Assembly (NCBI GenBank): GCA_028274465.1
Contig: CM051456.1
Coordinates: 91,994,753-92,058,752 of the forward strand
Origin: Plantago ovata
Taxonomy: Eukaryota > Streptophyta > Magnoliopsida > Lamiales > Plantaginaceae
Direction of reading: 5' to 3'
DNA: 64,000 bases
Shown here: positions 45,827 through 58,067 of the stretch, one piece after another
Numbering within the stretch: the stretch's first letter is position 1
Layout of the letters: each line of letters opens with the position of its first letter
Made by a program: the position numbers and the translations under genes
Notes under the pieces: generated by a model
What the model saw: the letters and a program-made list of their open reading frames with translations, nothing else
The model's database searches: none
Told to the model about the DNA's origin: nothing

Positions 45827-48485
45827 CTAGAGTGAGTCACCTTTATGCTTAATACCCAGATTAGCATAATGTCTTAAGTGGACTTCCACTGATAAGACCT
45901 TGGTGAAAGGATCTGCCACGTTGTCCGTGGTAGAGACACGTTCTATAATAACTTCTCCTCTATCAATAATCTCACGTATAACGTGATACTTTATAAGTAC
46001 ATGTTTGTTCTTGTTTGTAGATATAGGCTCCTTAGCTTGAGCGACGGCGCCCGTATTGTCACAATAAATCGTCATTGGACTAGGAGCAGGAACAACACTC
46101 AATTCCTTCAAGAACTCTGCAATCCAGACAGCTTCTTTCGATGCTTCTGATGCAGCAATGTACTCGGCTTCTGTGGATGAGTCAGCAACCGTGGCTTGCT
46201 TAGAACTCTTCCAACAGATAGCTCCTCCGTTCAATTTGAATACGTATCCTGTCTGTGACTTAAAGTCATCAGGATCTGATTCAAATCCAGCGTCGACATA
46301 ACCAGACATCTTTAATTCTGGTTCTCCACTAAACACCAAGAACATCTCTTTAGTCCGTCGAAGGTACTTAAGAATGTTCTTTACAGCAGTCCAGTGAGGT
46401 ACTCCTGGGTTCTGTTGATGTCGACAAGTGACACTAAGCGCATATGCCATATCGGGCCTTGTGCAATTCATTGCATACATTATAGACCCTACTGCCGAAG
46501 CATAGGGCACACGACTCATTGCATTTCTTTCTTCATCAGTTTTAGGACTATCCTTAACTGATAAGACAATCCCATACCTAGTTGGGAGAAAGCCTCTCTT
46601 TGAGTCGCCCATCTTATAACGCTTCAGTATTTTGTCGATGTAGGTGGACTGTGTCAATCCTAACATCCTCTTGGATCTATCTCTATAGATATTGATCCCT
46701 AGGATGTAGTTCGCTTCACCCAAGTCCTTCATCGAAAAGTTACTTGATAACCAAACTTTAGTCTGTTCTAGCATAGAGACATTGTTTCCCATGATCAAAA
46801 TGTCATCAACATAGATGATCATGAAAACGACTCCCTTGTCGTTGTGCCTAGTGTAGACACAGGGATCTTCCTTGCTTCTGACGAAGTCAAACGATTTGAC
46901 AGCTTCATCAAAGTGGATATTCCATCTCCTGGACGCTTGCTTTAGCCCATAGATGGATCTCTGTAATTTGCATACAGTAGTTGGCCTGGTTGTACTAATA
47001 AAACCTTCCGGCTGTACCATATAGACCTCTTCCTCAAGGTTGCCATTGAGGAAGGCAGTCTTTACATCCATCTGCCAGATCTCATAATCATAGTAGGCAG
47101 CTATCGCAAGTATAATTCGAATGGACTTCAATTTTGATACCGGTGAAAAGGTTTCATCGTAATCGATGCCATACCTTTGCGTGTAGCCTTTCGCCACAAG
47201 TCTAGCCTTGTGCGTTTGTACCTTGCCATCGGCATCTGTCTTTCGTTTAAAGACCCATTTGCACCCAATAGGTCTAACCCCTTGGGGCAAGTCTACCAAG
47301 TTCCAAACTTGGTTAAGGTACATGGAGTCCATTTCCAATTCTATGGCTTCTTGGCATTTGTCTGAGTCAATATCAATTATTGCCTCTTTGTAGGTCTCGG
47401 AATCTTCCCGATCTGATAAGACGACATCAAGTTCACTGATGTCTTCTATCATAAGGCTTTGCTTCTGAGGTCCTTTTAGGATCCTCTTCGACCTACGGAG
47501 CTCGACTGGTTCTGGTGCTTTTCTTTTCAAGCTTCGTGTAACACGAATATTATCAGTGGGCCTGATGCAGCTGGTCGCGCCCCGCGACCCTGTTCCCTAG
47601 CGGGAGGCTTCTCTTGTGCAACTTGTTGCACAATTTGATTGACAACGGGTTCTATTGGTGTGGTTTCAACTATTGATCTAATCACAGGACTCCCACTGAC
47701 TATGACATGCCTAGCAAGTGTCATATCATTACCCTTGTCTGCTTCGAAAGCTCCCACTGAACTCGAGTCCAACTCAGAAGATTTAGAGAACTCATGTTCG
47801 CGCGTGTCAAAGTCTTGAATTTCTTCAAGTTCTATCATGTCATCTAACCTCTCTTCTTCGAGGTATTCTGCTTCTAAAAACTTGACGTTTCTAGATACTA
47901 TCACCTTGTGATCTTCAGCATGATAGAATTCATAGCCTCTCGTCTGACGAGGATAGCCAATGAAATTTACTTTGACACCCTTGGCATCTAACTTATCAGT
48001 GAGCATCAGTTTGACTATCGCAGGACAGCCCCAAGGTCTAAGATAGCTCAGTGAGGGCTTCTTTCCCTTCCATAACTCATAAGGAGTTTTCTCCACTGAT
48101 TTAGATGGTACACGGTTCAGAGTGTAGATTGCAGTTTGTAGTGCATATCCCCACAGATATTTTGGAAGAGTCGAGAATCCAATCATTGATCTCACCATGT
48201 CTAACAGGGTTCTATTCCTTCTCTCAGACACACCATTTAACTATGGTATTCCAGGAGGAGTCCATTGCGATTGAATTCCATTTTCCTTCAAGTAGTCGAT
48301 AAATTCTTCACTAAGGTATTCACCTCCTCGATCTGATCGAAGAGTGACTATCCTTAGGTTCAATTCATTCTCGACCTCATTCCTAAACTCCTTGAATTTC
48401 GCAAAGGTCTCGGATTTATTCTTCATAAGATAAATATATCCATACCTTGAGAAATCGTCAGTAAAGGTAACGAAGTAAGGATAAC
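45827..48485 (-). pseudogene. Copia unit B pol: integrase, RT and RNase H
   Basis: RT and RNase H appear full length: PIGCKWVFKRKTDADGKV, ARLVAKGYTQRYGIDYDET, MDVKTAFLNGNLEEEVYM, YGLKQASRRW, IIYVDDILIMGNN, then GYVDAGFESD, WKSSKQATVADSSTEAEY and DNTGAVAQAKEP. Integrase C-terminal parts lie upstream ([33 protein letters not shown]). The E7 insertion cuts the integrase core at 48485. Broken, about two breaks besides the insertion. Confidence 0.82.
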
Positions 48486-49756
48486 TGATGAATGTGTATT
48501 TTACACTTTCATTCGAGTCTTTTTCACCTATTTTAGCTATCCTCTATGTTAATTTAGCTATATTTTAGTACATTTTATTAGAATAGTGTCACGTTTCCCT
48601 TTAGATTTTATTTTACAGGTTTTGGTTGAAATTCAAAGATTTCCGGGCAATTATATTAAAGTTGACAAGGAATTGGTGTTCCAGAAGCCTATTTGGAGTA
48701 TCTGAAGGTTTCCGGATAGGATTTGGAGTCTAGGGGCCGAATCTGGAGGTTAGAAGGCTACTAGAAGTCAGAAACCGAGTCCGAAAAGGGGAAGAAATCC
48801 AAAAACGCGTCGAAAACGCGGAATTCCGCGAGAAAAAGCCGGGGGCGAACCGCCGCACAGCTGGGGCGAACCGCCCCGTGATATTTCGGGGCCTATATAT
48901 AGTTGCTCAGTTTTCTCCGAAAATCATATCTTTCCAGACCTTCTCTATCACCTCTCTCTATAGTTTTAGGTAGGAACTTCCCGGGGCCTGTCCTGGGAGT
49001 TCTGTAGCTTAGGGGATACTTTTTCATAGCAGTTTGGAGCTCGTAGGATCGCAATCATCCGGAGATTGACAACCTTCGGTAACTTTGTATCTTACAGTTT
49101 TATTCTACTTATTATATTCTTTCAACATGTTTTCTTCTATGATTTCTGTTGATTGCATGCCTATTATGAGTAGCTAAACTTATCGTTGGTGGTAGTATGT
49201 GAATTCTTAGCGAAGGGAAGATAATCATGCTAATGGCTATATCGCGCATTATACTCCGTGTCATTGCTTTATTTCGTTGATCAGGCACAACCTAAATTCT
49301 CGTATGTTGTATTAATTATTATGCACAAGTGGACACTTGTCGACCATCAGACCAATTATCTTCGTAGGGTTGAATAATTACGGAACACATTAGGACAATA
49401 GTGATTGACTTGTCAGACCAAATTATCTTCGTAGTGCTTAATATTTGCAACATGACATTAGATTGATTCAAAGATCTCTATGCAAGACCGAGGAATTTTT
49501 GCATGATTATCGACCCGTTATGCTAAGAAGGACCTTACTATCACCAATCTCCATCATCTGCTAGAAACCCCTTTTGCTTTCTGTCTGCTGTTTTTATATT
49601 CTTTTGTTAAATAGATAAAGCTAGTTATAGTCCTGAGAGAACGACACTCGAGTCATTCTACTGCTACACTACGGTTTTCGTTGTAGTTGTGGATTGCCTT
49701 TGGATAAATTACAAATTTATTTGCTGAATCGGGACCCGACAAATTCCGGTTCATCA
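48486..49756 (+). repeat. E7 5' LTR
   Basis: TGATGAATG to GGTTCATCA, 1271 bp. Holds two GC palindrome units (48841-48878), TATATATA at 48894-48901 and the internal two-copy CAGACCAA(A)TTATCTTCG repeat (about 49347-49440). Confidence 0.9.
48841..48901 (+). promoter_or_regulatory. GC palindromes and TATA box of the E7 5' LTR
   Basis: GGGGGCGAACCGCC and GGGGCGAACCGCCCC followed by TATATATA 15-20 bp later. The 3' LTR repeats this at 56424-56484. Core promoter role inferred. Confidence 0.6.
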
Positions 49757-49758
49757 AA

Positions 49759-49777
49759 TTGGCACCGTTGCCGGGGA
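49759..49777 (+). other. E7 primer-binding site
   Basis: TTGGCACCGTTGCCGGGGA two bases after the 5' LTR, the Athila-type primer site with one base different from E3. Confidence 0.88.
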
Positions 49778-49925
49778 CTATACTCCTTTTTTCTATTTAA
49801 TTTGTTTATATTTACAGCTTTAGATTCCTAATTCTATTAGTTTTAGTTTTCCTTTTTAATCTCTCTCTAATACTGCTTTCCTAGTCTGTTTCTAATCACC
49901 TTTCCTAGTCTGTTACAGATTGTGT

Positions 49926-51975
49926 ATGCCGCATACACGTTCTGCAGGAACACCGCTTGCTGATTCAATTGCTGAGATCGATAGAATCTACCACCAAAGA
50001 AGGCGACTACTTGAAAGGCGCGCACTAGAGGAAATAGAGGTAACCGATTTCTCTGAATCTCTACACATTTTTTCAAGGAAATCGACGGAATGGCAGAAGC
50101 TAGACCACTGAAGGCATGGGTTCAACCCACCAAGGATCGTATGAGGGGACCGACGATTGTTCTTTCATCTGCAACCCGAGATCTGGAGATCAAGAACCAC
50201 GCATTCCAACAACTTCCGAGGTTCTATGGCTTATCAAGGGAAGATGTGATGGTATACTTGCACGATATCGATGATTTCGTCAACCAACTCCCACGACCCG
50301 GAGCTGACATAACAATGGATGAGTTGAGGATGAAGGTTTTTGCTATGGGACTTGGCGACAGAGCCAAGTCATGGCTGAGTTCTCTACCAGCCGGCTTGCT
50401 GGACACTTGGGAGAAGGTTTTTTCAGCTTTCATGGAGAAATACTTCCCCCACACCTTGACTACCGCGCTAAAGGCGCAGATCATTGGATTCAAGCAGGAC
50501 TATGATGAGACCATCTACACCGCGTTTGAGAGGTTCCAAGATCTCACGAACAAGTGCCCTCACCATGGTTTTGAACTTTCCGACCTAGTCCAACACTTCT
50601 ACAATGGACTAACCTTCGAGAACCAACAAGTGGTGGATTTCCAATGCCGAGGCAATATTTGCGAGGAAACCGCAGAAGCCGTCTGGGCTGTTTTCGAAAG
50701 GCTTGCTAAGGGTTCACAGTTCAAGGACCCAAGAGCAATGGTTAGGAGACGTGGACCTGAAGTTCCACCGACTCAAGAAGCCCCTATTTACAGGGGGAAT
50801 GGGGATCAATTCGAGTGCTTTACCAACGAATTGAAGCAAGTCCTCAAGAGCGCCACCGGAACAACTGTTTCGAACGAAGTATGCCGAATATGCAAGAACT
50901 ATGGGCATGGGGCTCATATGTGTAGATCGGAGCTGGCATACGATGATGGCAACTGGGCTCGAGGAGGCGAAGAAGAAGCCTTTGCTACGGAGTTTGGTAC
51001 TCAAGAAGTTAGCTACGGACAAGACGGTAGGAATCCTCGAGGTGGATTTTGGAGAAGAGGATACCGTAACAATCAAGGATATGCACCGGCTAACCAAGCT
51101 TATGGACCTAACCAAGACCGTAGTAGGCTGAACTATGGTAATGATCACTGCGAAAACCCCGCTCCGAAAGAGCCACCGAAGTCGAAGTCGGCTCAACTAA
51201 TGGAGAACTTGCAAAGATGGTCGATCACACACAAAGTTTTCTCAAACGTTATGAAGAAGATTCCGAGAAGACTAGGGCAAGGCTCGATAGGTTGGAAGAG
51301 AGCACTAGGCTTGCCCATCAAAAGATGCAAGAATTGATCGACCGAGGAGCAAGTAGGGAACAAGGCAAACTGCCTAGCAACACTGAGAAGTCATTGTCCA
51401 TTAACTTAGTGGGTGATCTACCTGTTGAAATCACCATCAAGAAGGTTGCTAAGTGCGAGAGTTGCAAAAGGAAAATGCCCCCACAAGCCGAAGAAGAAGA
51501 AAAGGACCTTGGTACTAACAAGAGTGAAGAGGAGCAAGAGGATCCCGAGCCACTCCCTCACAGTTTCGATATTAAGGTCGGGATTGGGGAGATTGAAGAT
51601 GTCCGAGCTACACTCGACACAGGATCCTACTCTAATGTGCTCCCTTTGAATGTTTTCGAGAAGAGTAACCTTGGGGAACTAACTGTGCATAAGGCTATTG
51701 TGCAACTGGCGGATGGATCCCTTGTGAAACCCGAAGGCGTTGTGAAGAATGTATTGGTCAAGATTGGAGAAGCTTCTGTCTACACCGATTTTGTAATTAT
51801 GCCAGCATCAGCACCAGGAACGGGGGATGTCATACTCTTAGGACGAACATTCTTGACTAAGCTACGCTCCGTGATGGACATCTACCAAAGAACTTGCACT
51901 ATTGAAGTGGATGGCAAGCAACATGTGTTGCACGCCATATCTGATCCACCTGGTACTTCTAACACTATTGATTAG
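49926..51975 (+). pseudogene. E7 gag-protease
   Basis: Starts MPHTRSAGTPLADSIAE, the same as E3. Gag capsid-like domain with KSWLSSLPAGLLDTWEKVF and NKCPHHGFELSDLVQHFYNG, a CCHC knuckle CRICKNYGHGAHMC, a Lys/Glu-rich linker, then an aspartic protease with ATLDTGSYSNVLPLNVFEKS and GDVILLGRTFLTKL. It ends NTID before TAG. Gag would build the particle and the protease would mature it. No RT follows. About two breaks. Confidence 0.85.
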
Positions 51976-52340
51976 AGTGGTCTTAACGTCTATGTTCACT
52001 CTTATTCACAGGATCGAGGCACGAGAAGGAGACTCGTGACGGGGAAGTCTAGTATCCTCAGAAGGAAAAGATAGGCGAAGACAGGAGTCGAGTCAGAGAC
52101 TTTAAACAATGGCGCTATTCGGGAGGCAACCCCGGGTTTTTATCGCTTTCTTTACCGCTTTTTTGCATGCATTCATACTTGAACAATTTGCTTTTCATAT
52201 GTGAATTTGTTCGGTTCTGTGTCGTATGTGCTTATGTTGTGTTCGAGTGCGACTTTACAAATGATTTTTTGAGTAAAATGATTTTTCGGGGACTAAAAAC
52301 CGCAATTTTATTTCAAAAACGTTCGTCTCCCACCTAGGAG
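51976..52340 (+). other. E7 spacer after protease
   Basis: No gene. The first ~170 bp match the sequence after protease in E3 (GGAGGCAACCCCGGGTTTTT). The rest is not in E3. Confidence 0.5.
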
Positions 52341-52470
52341 TGGGGGGCGAATCGCCCCACGAGCGGGGCGAATCGCCCCACGTCCAGAGCGCGCGCGCGC
52401 GCTCCGGGCGCGCGGGGCGGTTCGTCCCGCACAGGGCGGTCCGCCCCAGGTGGGGGGCGAACCGCCCCAC
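52341..52470 (+). promoter_or_regulatory. Internal GC palindrome array in E7
   Basis: Five units of the LTR palindrome type (GGGGGCGAATCGCCCC, GGGGCGGTTCGTCCCGC, GGGCGGTCCGCCCC, GGGGGCGAACCGCCCC) plus a GCGCGC run, between protease and ORF2. The same motif flanks the TATA box in the LTRs. A regulatory role is inferred. Confidence 0.5.
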
Positions 52471-53232
52471 ACATCCAGATTGTTAAAAAACGGGGGTTTC
52501 TTCCCCAAACCCCCATTTTCCTCCATTTTCATCTTCCAAACTCCAAAATTTCCTCCATATTCAAAATAACTTCAAATCTTCATAACTTCTTCATCTCTCC
52601 ATCATTTTGTGTGTTCTTTAGCCCGTTACGTGCTCTATCTTTCTATCCGAACAAATTTCTTCCTAGCTCATTCAATTTCCGGATTTGAGGTATTATTACA
52701 TGAACCCTAATTTTTACAATTTGGGGATTTTTTGATTTATGCTTCAATTAGGCTTGTATGATGTATGGGTTGATGTTTTATGTGATTAGATTCGTTATTC
52801 ATTGTCAATTACATGTTCAATTAGGCTTGGTTTGATGATTTGAGATTTTTGCTAATTGGATGATATATGTCTTGTTAGGGAAATGTTTCTCTTACTTTAA
52901 TTCCATGCTTAAACATGTGTTTATTGATATGATATTGATGGATGTATTGATAGAATGCATGGATGATGAATTTGAGAATTTATGCTAGATTTTTGATTTT
53001 TATGGTATGGATTGAACCTTGTGATTCAAGGCATTTGTTGTTAGCAAGAGCATAATGTGATATGTTATTGTACTAGTTACATTGATATGTTGCGTAATGA
53101 ATTAGCTAGACTAGGCTTTGGGTTTTTGAGGAGTTGCATTTTTGAGAATATTACTTGTTTGTTCACTCATATATTTACATATGCATAGGCCTGTTTTGCA
53201 TCGTACAAGATACTAATTGCTGTTTGTAGGAA
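52471..53232 (+). other. E7 ORF2 leader with candidate intron
   Basis: A pyrimidine-rich stretch (52490-52680) resembling a plant 5' UTR is followed by GATTTGAG/GTATTATTAC near 52689. The AT-rich, T-rich sequence after that ends TTGCTGTTTGTAG near 53229, a few bases before the ORF2 ATG. Splicing to an acceptor just ahead of the second ORF is known in Athila-type elements. Here it is inferred from the GT...AG ends and composition only. Confidence 0.45.
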
Positions 53233-54538
53233 TCATGGCACCGAGGTCAAGGAGAGCCGGCTCTAGCAAAAAGGGGAAGGGAGTGGCATCAAGCTCCCAA
53301 CCATCTCACCATTTGTTCGAGTTGCCTGTCGCTGCGTTAGAGGTGCGACAAAGGCTAGAAGCGGAGATGGCCGACGGAGGAAGGTCGATCATCCCAGGTA
53401 GGAGGATTGACATTCCTGAGTCCGCAGTGGATAGAGCGGGATATAGGACGCTGTCATGATTGGGGTCACAAAGGAATTGGGCATGGTACAGTTCCAACAG
53501 GTTCAAAGGTTACGACGAGAGCCTCCTCCAAGAGTTCTACACTGGATACACGGATCTCGAGGAGAAGAATGGGGTGCTAGTCCGAGGCCTGATTATACCA
53601 TGGAACCCAGAGTACATTTCTTCCTTCATCCATTTCGGGAACCCGGAATTCACAGGGAGCGACCATGCCTACCTGTATTCGAGGACCTCTAGGGGGATAG
53701 GGAGACACATCACAGACGTGATCTGCAACAGGGAGTACCGATATCCGGAAATCGGAGCAGAACCTGGACGGATCAGTTATAGAGACCTTAGCATTGAAGC
53801 TAAGGTGATGATGAAATTTTGCATCTCCGACTTGATCCCGAGGAAGAATGACACATGGATTCAGCCCTACTACGCCGAGCTCCTCTACTGCCTCATAGAC
53901 GGACATCAGATCGACATAGGGCACATTATGTATGAGGAGTACGAGCGCCACTGGGAAAAGAAGAGGAAGCCTTTCATCTTCCCAAGCTTCATCACAGCGT
54001 ACTGCAAATATCATGGGGTAGATGATATTGAGGAGGGAGATTGCGAGGTTGCTGCCCTTTCACCCTCGACCATTGAGGTACAGCTCAACAGGTATCAGTT
54101 GAAGAACCCCACAGCTGCCGCCGCTGATGTAGGAGCACCATTCCAGCCAAATGATTCCGATCATGAGGATGCTATGGAGGCAGATGTTGGCGAAGCCCCC
54201 ATCCCAGATATTCCTTTTTTCCATAGAGCGCCACATGCACCACCTAGAGCACCACAAGGGTCTAGAGGATTAACTTCTCTGAATTCTGTACCTACCTCGA
54301 CAGCCGCTTCGACAGAATTGATGCCAACAACGCGGCCATGCGACAGGACATCGACAGGCACATTGTCCAACACAACCGCGATTGGGAGATATTCGAGGAG
54401 CATCGCCGAGAGGATAGGCAGCACATGTGGGAGCAGCAACAGCTCATCCAGCAGCAGCAGGAGGCTCTACGTCAGTCCAATGAGCTCATGAATGACATGT
54501 GGAGCGACTTTTATGGGGACTACCATCCCGATGATTAG
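53233..54538 (+). pseudogene. E7 second ORF, putative plant transposon protein type
   Basis: Starts MAPRSRRAGSSKKGKGVAS, basic and Ser-rich. The middle carries a conserved-looking module (FKGYDESLLQEFYTGYTD, MMKFCISDLIPRKNDTW, YYAELLYCLIDGHQIDIGHI) that resembles the domain often labelled putative plant transposon protein in Athila second ORFs. The C-terminus is acidic, then Gln-rich. I see no catalytic motif and no membrane segment. Function is unknown; some authors call the Athila second ORF envelope-like on position. About two breaks. Confidence 0.6.
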
Positions 54539-56067
54539 TCCTTTCGCATGTCCACTCTCAGCCAACCGAGGCCAAACCGTTCGGTAACATCTAGTATCAC
54601 TTTTTATTACTCATTCTCTTTTGCTAGGGGCTAGCTTAAGAATCGTAAGGGGGATGGGATGTGAACCGTGATGTTAAGTATTGTTTGGCTTTGTGTTGAT
54701 TAGTATCTTATTCTTTGTTTGCATTTGCATTTGCACGTTTACCGCTCTCTTAGATTTTTTTTTAGGTTGCATTCACTACGTTCATCCTAGGATAGTCTTG
54801 CATGTTTTATATGGATTTTTTTGCCGAATTTTTTGAACTTTTTTATTGGGTAGATCAACCAACTATGCCATTAATCGTATGCTTCATCTCTATGAATTTG
54901 TTTGAGGTTTTTCTCGCTTGGCTTGTCACATTTATGTATTGCACTTAGTTAAGCATGGTAGTCTCGACATCACTTAGTGGTGTTTTCTCTACTGCGGTTC
55001 ACGAAGGCCTTTATAATAGGATGATGCATGTTAGGGTCTTATGGTTGTTTTCCCGAGTAATTATGTACCTAAGAGGCAACAAGTCTTCACCATGCTTTGA
55101 GATTGCTAAATGCCTAGGAAGGAGGTAGTGTGAGGTTGTGTGATCCTTTGTTTATAACCTATTCTACCGAATAGGATTGGGGAGGGGGTTACACCGTCAT
55201 AGACTTGTTTCTGTTTTCCATTTTTCGTATCGTGAGTTTATTTTTCCTTTTCCGTGAATTTTGTACTCCAAACCTTTCGAATAGGTTTGGGGAAGTCGTG
55301 TGAGTCATTTTTCTTCTCTTTTTGTTGTGCTACTGCTGGCTAGAAAAAAATCGAAAAAAAGAAAGAAATATTCCAGAAAAAAAAAAGAGAAAAAAGAAAA
55401 AAGAATCTGGGAAGAAAAAAGGAAAAGACTCTAAAAAAGCAAAGAAGGGTCCCAAAAAAAAAGCCAAATAGCAGTTTAGCAAAGTGTTGAGTCCTTTTCA
55501 TTTTTGTAATGTTCGTAGTCGTGTTTTTTGTCTTTTATCTTTTTGTCTTGAGTGTAATCTGTTCTAGACCACCCTCGTCCTACCATTCAGGAAGTGGTGA
55601 ATAGCTTAAGACTTTACTTGAGAGATGGGTAGAATAGGGGAGAGTCATCTTTTATAGGAAACCCTCCTTCGTTTGATGAGAGCCAGTACTGGTTCGACCT
55701 CTTTTGAGGGAAAGTCTTAACATGGTGGAACAGCAGTAAGTCCTCAGTTTCATAGGCACGGGGCAACCATTCGTATCTTAGCATGCATCATTACGTCGTC
55801 ACTGACTAGGTCCAGGTAGAGAATGTTACGAGAGACTATGTTGTCTTTACATAAGTGCTTATGTGGATGTGTATAAGTCAATCGAGGTATTCTTCAACCT
55901 ATATTCGTGCTTTGATTTATATGGTTTTTGTTCATATGTTTTTTGGTAGATTCAGTAGATTAGTTCATTATATTTGGCATGAAACTCCATTTTGTGTCTT
56001 GTATATTTTTTGTATTAGAGTCTAGCTTAGTTGCTTGAGGACAAGCAAAGGTTCGGTTTAGGAAGTT
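54539..56067 (+). other. E7 3' noncoding region and polypurine tract
   Basis: No gene. Contains the shared block from CCTAGGATAGTCTTGC (54788), the AACCTATTC/GAATAGG pairs, an A/G tract (55340-55470) and, just before the LTR, AAGGTTCGGTTTAGGAAGTT as polypurine tract. The whole block recurs in E3, E5 and E6. Confidence 0.65.
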
Positions 56068-57341
56068 TGATGAATGTGTATTTTACACTTTCATTCGAGT
56101 CTTTTTCACCTATCTTAGCTATCCTCTATGTTAATTTAGCTATATTTTAGTACATTTTATTAGAATAGTGTCACGTTTCCCTTTAGATTTTATTTTACAG
56201 GTTTTGGTTGAAATTCGAAGATTTCCGGGCAATTATATTAAAGTTGACAAGGAATTGGTGTTCCAGAAGCCTATTTGGAGTATCTGAAGGTTTCCGGATA
56301 GGATTTGGAGTCTAGGGGCCGAATCTGGAGGTTAGAAGGCTACTAGAAGTCAGAAACCGAGTCCGAAAAGGGGAAGAAATCCAAAAACACGTAGAAAAAG
56401 GCGGAATTCCGCGAGAAAAAGCAGGGGGCGAACCGCCACACAGCTGGGGCGAACCGCCCCGTGATATTTCGGGGCCTATATATAGTTGCTCAGTTTTCTC
56501 CGAAAATCATATCTTTCCAGACCTTCTCTCTCACCTCTCTCTATAGTTTTAGGTAGGAACTTCCCGGGACCTGTCCTGGGAGTTCTGTAGCTTAGGGGAT
56601 ATACTTTTTCATAGCAGTTTGGAGCTCGTAGGATCTCAATCATCCGGAGATTGACAACCTTCGGTAACTTTGTATCTTACAGTTTTATTCTACTTATTAT
56701 ATTCTTTCAACATGTTTTCTTCTATGATTTCTGTTGATTGCATGCCTATTATGAGTAGCTAAACTTATCGTTGGTGGTAGTATGTGAATTCTTAGCGAAG
56801 GGAAGATAATCATGCTAATGGCTAAATCGCGCATTATACTCCGTGTCATTGCTTTATTTCGTTGATCAGGCACAACCTAAATTCTCGTATGTTGTATTAA
56901 TTATTATGCACAATTGGACACTTGTCGACCATCAGACCAATTATCTTCGTAGTGTTGAATAATTACGGAACACATTAGGACAATAGTGATTGACTTGTCA
57001 GACCAAATTATCTTCGTAGTGCTTAATATTTGCTACAGGACACTAGATTGATTCAAAGATCTCTACGCAAGACCGAGGAATTTATGCATGATTATCGACC
57101 CGTTATGCTAAGAAGGACCTTACTATCACCAATCTCCATCATCTGCTAGAAACCCCTTTTGCTTTCTGTCTGCTGTTTTTATATTCTCTTGTTAAATAGA
57201 TAAAGCTAGTTATAGTTCTGAGAGAACGACACTCGAGTCATTCTACTGCTACACTACGGTTTTCGTTGTAGTTGTGGATTGCCTTTGGCTAAATTACAAA
57301 TTTATTTGCTGAATCGGGACCTGACAAATTCCAGTTCATCA
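56068..57341 (+). repeat. E7 3' LTR
   Basis: TGATGAATG to AGTTCATCA, 1274 bp, followed by the target duplication ATAAT (57342-57346). Differs from the 5' LTR at scattered sites, several of them in the CG-rich zone around 56390-56440. Confidence 0.9.
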
Positions 57342-58066
57342 ATAATCCCACGCGCATGGACTTTAAAAGGTCCACATACATCGGTATGTATGAGCTCCAA
57401 GCAGCGAGTGGCACGAACACCTTGTCCAACAAAAGGTTTGTTCGTCATCATACCCTTAACACATGATTCGCATGTACCATATGATTCAAAATCAAATGGT
57501 TCTAAGTAGTCCAACTTCCTTAGTCTTTGAATCCGTATTTCATTGATACGGCCTAGCCGACAATGCCATAGATAAGATGGATTATTCTTCCTACTTGAAG
57601 ACGGTTGTTTGTTTTGTATTTGAAATAAAGGTAGACTATTTTGCAAATATATAAACCATTCACTAAGTGAGCTTTTCCATAATACTGGTCATTTAATGAA
57701 AAATAACAAGTATTATTAGCAAATCGAAAGGAAAAACCCAAATTGTCCAACAATGGAATGGAAATAATATTTCTGACAATGGATGGAACAAAATAAACGT
57801 TATCAAGTTCTAAACATTGTCCCGAAGGTAAATCTATCTTGCAGCGTCCAACGCGTTTGGCTTCAACTGGATTGTCGTTCCCAACATGCAAGTCGATTTC
57901 ACCTTGCTTGACTAGCTTGTGATCAATTAGCCCTTGCACATTTTTATAAATGTGCGAGCCACAGGCTGTATCTAATACCCAACCATTGGATTCAAAAGTA
58001 GTCATGTTCAATTCTATAACAAACATACCTGAGCTAGAAGCCGGCGGCTTCTTAACTTGATCTACC
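57342..58066 (-). pseudogene. Copia unit B protease and pre-integrase region
   Basis: GWVLDTACGSHIYKNVQGL (protease), LPSGQCLELDNVYFVPS and LGRINEIRIQRLRKLDY (pre-integrase), CESCVKGMM (zinc motif half), and the start of the integrase core ([12 protein letters not shown]). It continues the reading of unit B past E7. Broken. Confidence 0.78.
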
Positions 58067-58067
58067 C

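Larger units (their letters stand above)
48486..57341 (+). mobile_element. Athila-like non-autonomous element E7 (gag-protease and ORF2, no pol)
   Basis: Two LTRs (1271 and 1274 bp), an Athila primer site, gag-protease, a second ORF, a long 3' noncoding region and a polypurine tract, 8856 bp in all. The 5-bp target duplication is ATAAC/ATAAT. The empty site is visible in unit A near 33070 as GGATAACCCCACG. RT, RNase H and integrase are absent, so it would depend on another element for them, like TR-GAG elements. The two LTRs differ at only a small share of sites by eye, so the insertion is fairly young. Structure looks whole; the ORFs have about two or three breaks. Confidence 0.85.

Noticed and set aside
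52320-52480. Gly/Arg/Pro-rich frames on the minus strand at 52255-52532.
   Set aside because: Shadows of the GC palindrome array; three frames are open at once.
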